Shown: piece by piece, positions 61,802 through 64,000 of the stretch
Layout: each line of letters begins with the position of its first letter
Numbering within the stretch: position 1 is the stretch's first letter
Notes under the pieces: model-generated
Database searches by the model: none
What the model saw: the letters and a program-made list of their open reading frames with translations, nothing else
Told to the model about the DNA's origin: nothing
NCBI RefSeq assembly: GCF_000517105.1
Contig: NZ_KI912148.1
Span: 2,304,089-2,368,088 of the forward strand
Source: Fischerella sp. PCC 9605
GTDB taxonomy: Bacteria > Cyanobacteriota > Cyanobacteriia > Cyanobacteriales > Nostocaceae
Direction: 5' to 3'
DNA: 64,000 nucleotides
Translations under genes and position numbers: made by a program

Positions 61802-63049
61802 TTATAAATTGCTCTCGCTTTTTTGCAATTCCTTAATTGGTTCAAGGAACATATCAGCAATACGGCGGTTATGGATGATTTGGGCAGTAGCTGTTTGTCC
61901 AGCTTTGAAGTTAATGGCTTGATTGCGATTCAAAGCTACTTCTACCCGATAAACCCAGCCTAATTTCTCATCATGCTGAACATTAGGAGAGATTGACATG
62001 ACACTCCCAAAGAAGATGTCTTTGTTTCCATTACTGTGAGCATCCTGTTGTCCAGTCTGGTCTTTTGGTAGTGTCTCGACCACATCTAGATGACCGGAAT
62101 CAGCATTGAGTTTGATTTTTACTCGGTCTCCTTTGTTGACAAAGCCTACTTTTTGAGAAGGTAAGGTAGTAACCAAAACCAGAGGTGCATCAATTGGGGC
62201 AATTTCACCTAGGGTTTGTTTAGGTTGAATTACCTCGCCAGTGCTACTGATGTTTGAGGAGGATACAACCCTATCTATGGGTGCATAGAGAGATTTTGGT
62301 TTTACCTCTGCTTTGGCTTGGTTCAGCAAAGTTTTAGTTTCGGTAATTTTGGTTTGCAACTGGGTTATTTCTGTTTGTAGTTGAGTCAGTAACTGTTGCT
62401 TGGCAGCTAAGGTTATTTGAGGAGAAACGATACTTCCTGAGGCTGTTTGCTCCTCTGTTGCTGTCATAGCTACAGAAGTTACTGCTTTGGGCTGAGTTTG
62501 ATACAGCAAAGTTTTTATTTGCTGGAGTCGTTGCTTTTTTACTTTTAGGTCATCAACCAAGGTGTCTATTTCTGCTACCAACTGACCAGCTTTGACTTTT
62601 TGGCCTTCTTTGACCGCAATCTTAACTTTGCCAAAATCCTGCGGTTGAAGTTGATAAAGCCTTCCTGATGGTATGAATTTTCCTTGGACTTGACTGATCT
62701 CTTCTATCTTTCCCGTACACGCCCAAACTACAACAGTCACAAAAAAAGCTAGACTACCTAGCAAGACAAGATAGGGAAGAACTGAAGGCCGCTGCTCCAA
62801 CACTTTCTGCAAAGGTGTAGAGTATTTACCTGTACTCGTAATTTCTGCCTGGGAAGTGGTGGCCGTTGCGGTGTAGAAATTTGTGGGTAGTTCTGGTAAA
62901 GCTGCTCCTATTGAAGCGGCACTACCCCCATATACTGTTGCCATTTCAGGAGCCTGATTGTAGCAGGGATGCACATCCTGCGCTTTTATTTTTAAACTCT
63001 CTGATTGGCTTGAGGTTTCGACTGCATTTGACCTGATGATTCTGTCCAT
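61802..63049 (-). CDS. HlyD-family secretion adaptor
   Basis: A 415-residue periplasmic adaptor anchored by one transmembrane helix at about residues 90-112 after a long cytoplasmic leader. The lipoyl-like half-motifs are GKVKIAVKEGQKVKAGQLVAEID (in part; near 140-160) and SLYAPIDRVVSS near 255. Between them is only a short coiled coil (about 165-250), shorter than in HlyD itself. The C-terminal beta-barrel contains FKAGQTATAQI. It would pair with an ABC exporter, whose gene is not in the window and could lie beyond the right edge. AGG seven bases before the ATG supports the start. Confidence 0.88.
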   Translation of the reverse strand: MDRIIRSNAVETSSQSESLKIKAQDVHPCYNQAPEMATVYGGSAASIGAALPELPTNFYTATATTSQAEITSTGKYSTPLQKVLEQRPSVLPYLVLLGSLAFFVTVVVWACTGKIEEISQVQGKFIPSGRLYQLQPQDFGKVKIAVKEGQKVKAGQLVAEIDTLVDDLKVKKQRLQQIKTLLYQTQPKAVTSVAMTATEEQTASGSIVSPQITLAAKQQLLTQLQTEITQLQTKITETKTLLNQAKAEVKPKSLYAPIDRVVSSSNISSTGEVIQPKQTLGEIAPIDAPLVLVTTLPSQKVGFVNKGDRVKIKLNADSGHLDVVETLPKDQTGQQDAHSNGNKDIFFGSVMSISPNVQHDEKLGWVYRVEVALNRNQAINFKAGQTATAQIIHNRRIADMFLEPIKELQKSESNL

Positions 63050-64000
63050 GAGCTGACCTAAAATCGGAAACCTAACTTGTGGTTTTAGATTTGATAAGGC
63101 AGTGACTGAGGCAAAAATTTACCTTTAGTCATGTCTTTATGACTGGTATGAAAAAGTCTCCGTTTGGCTCTTGGTAGATGCAGTTGTGCCCTCTTGAAAA
63201 CTCGGCTCACTCCTAATTCAATTACTTTTCCCTGGCAAATTATTGTATAAAATTACACAAACATTAGGAGCATCTTAAGTAATACTGCGCTTTTCCTACA
63301 AGAGCGAAGAAAAAATCTTCATCCTTGATGTTCAAGAACAACATTCGTACTTATACTATTTTTTTCCATGAATGTCATCTGCTGATTTTGCATTTTTTCA
63401 AGTTCAATGTATTGAATATGCTTTCATATTTAAATAATTATTATACAACTTCAGTTTTGTCCACTAGTGTTAAATACAGTAGGGGTTTCGCCCCTCACCT
63501 ACTATTGATTTTCAACTTTGTTTTTACTGGAGCTACTGGGAAAGTTTACCAGTAACTTTATTGATCAAATATCTAAAAATATGAATATGCGTATAGCAAT
63601 TTGACCATCTTTACTTGGCATAAAAAATGATGATGATTTTTACAGTTAGAGCAATATACGTATTCTTTGCTTTTCCAGCAAAAACCTTGATTTAACTAGA
63701 CTTACAAGCTAGCATTTTATTTCAAACTTACAGTTAACTTGTTGTTAATTTTGCTTGAAAATTGGCATATATTTTCTGGAAAATAGTTGTTAAAAATACC
63801 AAATTATGGTAAAATAATTAAATAACTATAAAAAGCATAGTTGTGATATAATCAAATACCTATCAAAAGTGTTTAACTATAAAAAAAGTAGCAGATAGAC
63901 TCTATGTGGCACTACGAGGTTCTGCGAACTTCAAGAAAATTAAGTCGCAGTACATATTTCTAGCTATTTTGAAAAATTTTTTTCATCTATGATGTGACCT
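63050..64000. other. Gene-free right edge
   Basis: About 950 AT-rich bases upstream of the HlyD gene with no supported coding frame. Small hairpins occur (for example AAAGTT-TACCAGT-AACTTT at 63541-63559). A 76-codon plus-strand frame at 63325 lacks a ribosome site. This region should contain the hlyD-hetP promoter, perhaps under developmental control. Confidence 0.5.

Noticed and set aside
63325-63555. 76-codon plus-strand frame at the right edge
   Set aside because: No ribosome site, AT-driven composition and it covers small inverted repeats.

Overview
The window comes from a filamentous, heterocyst-forming cyanobacterium (Nostocales). Evidence: a three-gene run matching the septal-junction operon fraC-fraD-fraE (27946-30493), a HetP-family differentiation protein (61248-61739), cyanobacteria-restricted small proteins (DUF3285, DUF3493/LPA1-like, CURT1-like), very frequent HIP1 octamers (GCGATCGC), and the heptameric tandem repeats and GC-rich interspersed modules typical of Nostoc-type intergenic DNA. 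It is a chromosomal segment rich in housekeeping genes, with two tRNAs, no rRNA, no CRISPR array and no intact transposase.

Layout. 0.3-3.7 kb: conserved hypotheticals, a zinc-ribbon protein, DUF3891 and a serine/alanine-glyoxylate-type aminotransferase. 4.0-9.0 kb: a TonB protein divergent from exbB-exbD and a secreted-type penicillin/AHL acylase. 9.1-10.2 kb: a PEP-CTERM protein. 10.9-17.0 kb: a molybdenum-hydroxylase cluster (Tat-exported paoA, paoB with extra Fe-S cysteines, paoC, an XdhC chaperone, a MobA/MocA-like nucleotidyltransferase and a previously easy-to-miss 58-residue gene). 17.7-25.4 kb: hypotheticals, DUF4112, a small lipoprotein, FtsH, an LPA1-like membrane protein, tRNA-Thr(CGU), a calcineurin-like phosphoesterase. 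25.5-30.5 kb: CURT1-like protein, a tandem-duplicated cobalamin adenosyltransferase, fraCDE. 30.5-33.2 kb: pentapeptide-repeat protein, DUF981 protein, sugar ABC permease. 33.2-38.4 kb: purN, prfB with programmed +1 frameshift, DUF3285, ybeY, dgkA, trpG/pabA, an exported MBL-fold protein. 38.7-48.6 kb: a 40-residue membrane peptide, a beta-CASP-like hydrolase, Nif3, a Coq4-like/TetR/HXXEE operon, YjbQ, a GT-B glycosyltransferase and a class-V aminotransferase. 48.8-56.8 kb: TM0106-type nuclease, phytase-like esterase, Ser/Thr kinase, tRNA-Asp, gltX, a secreted PPC-like protein. 57.1-59.2 kb: an SLH/beta-helix surface protein with a 21-bp minisatellite. 59.2-61.2 kb: two kb without a recognised gene but with structured transcripts. 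61.2-63.05 kb: HlyD adaptor plus HetP-like protein.

The intergenic DNA is the less ordinary part. Several stretches look like independent small transcripts: promoter, hairpins and U-tract at 19857-19946 (minus); hairpins and terminator at 19380-19496 (plus) and 59684-59825 (plus). There is a possible two-state RNA leader at 38868-39005, a 24-bp-stem hairpin between tRNA-Asp and gltX, and a dispersed palindromic repeat whose one copy forms the C-terminus and stop codon of the XdhC-type gene. All functional calls rest on reading motifs in the sequence; no database search was possible.
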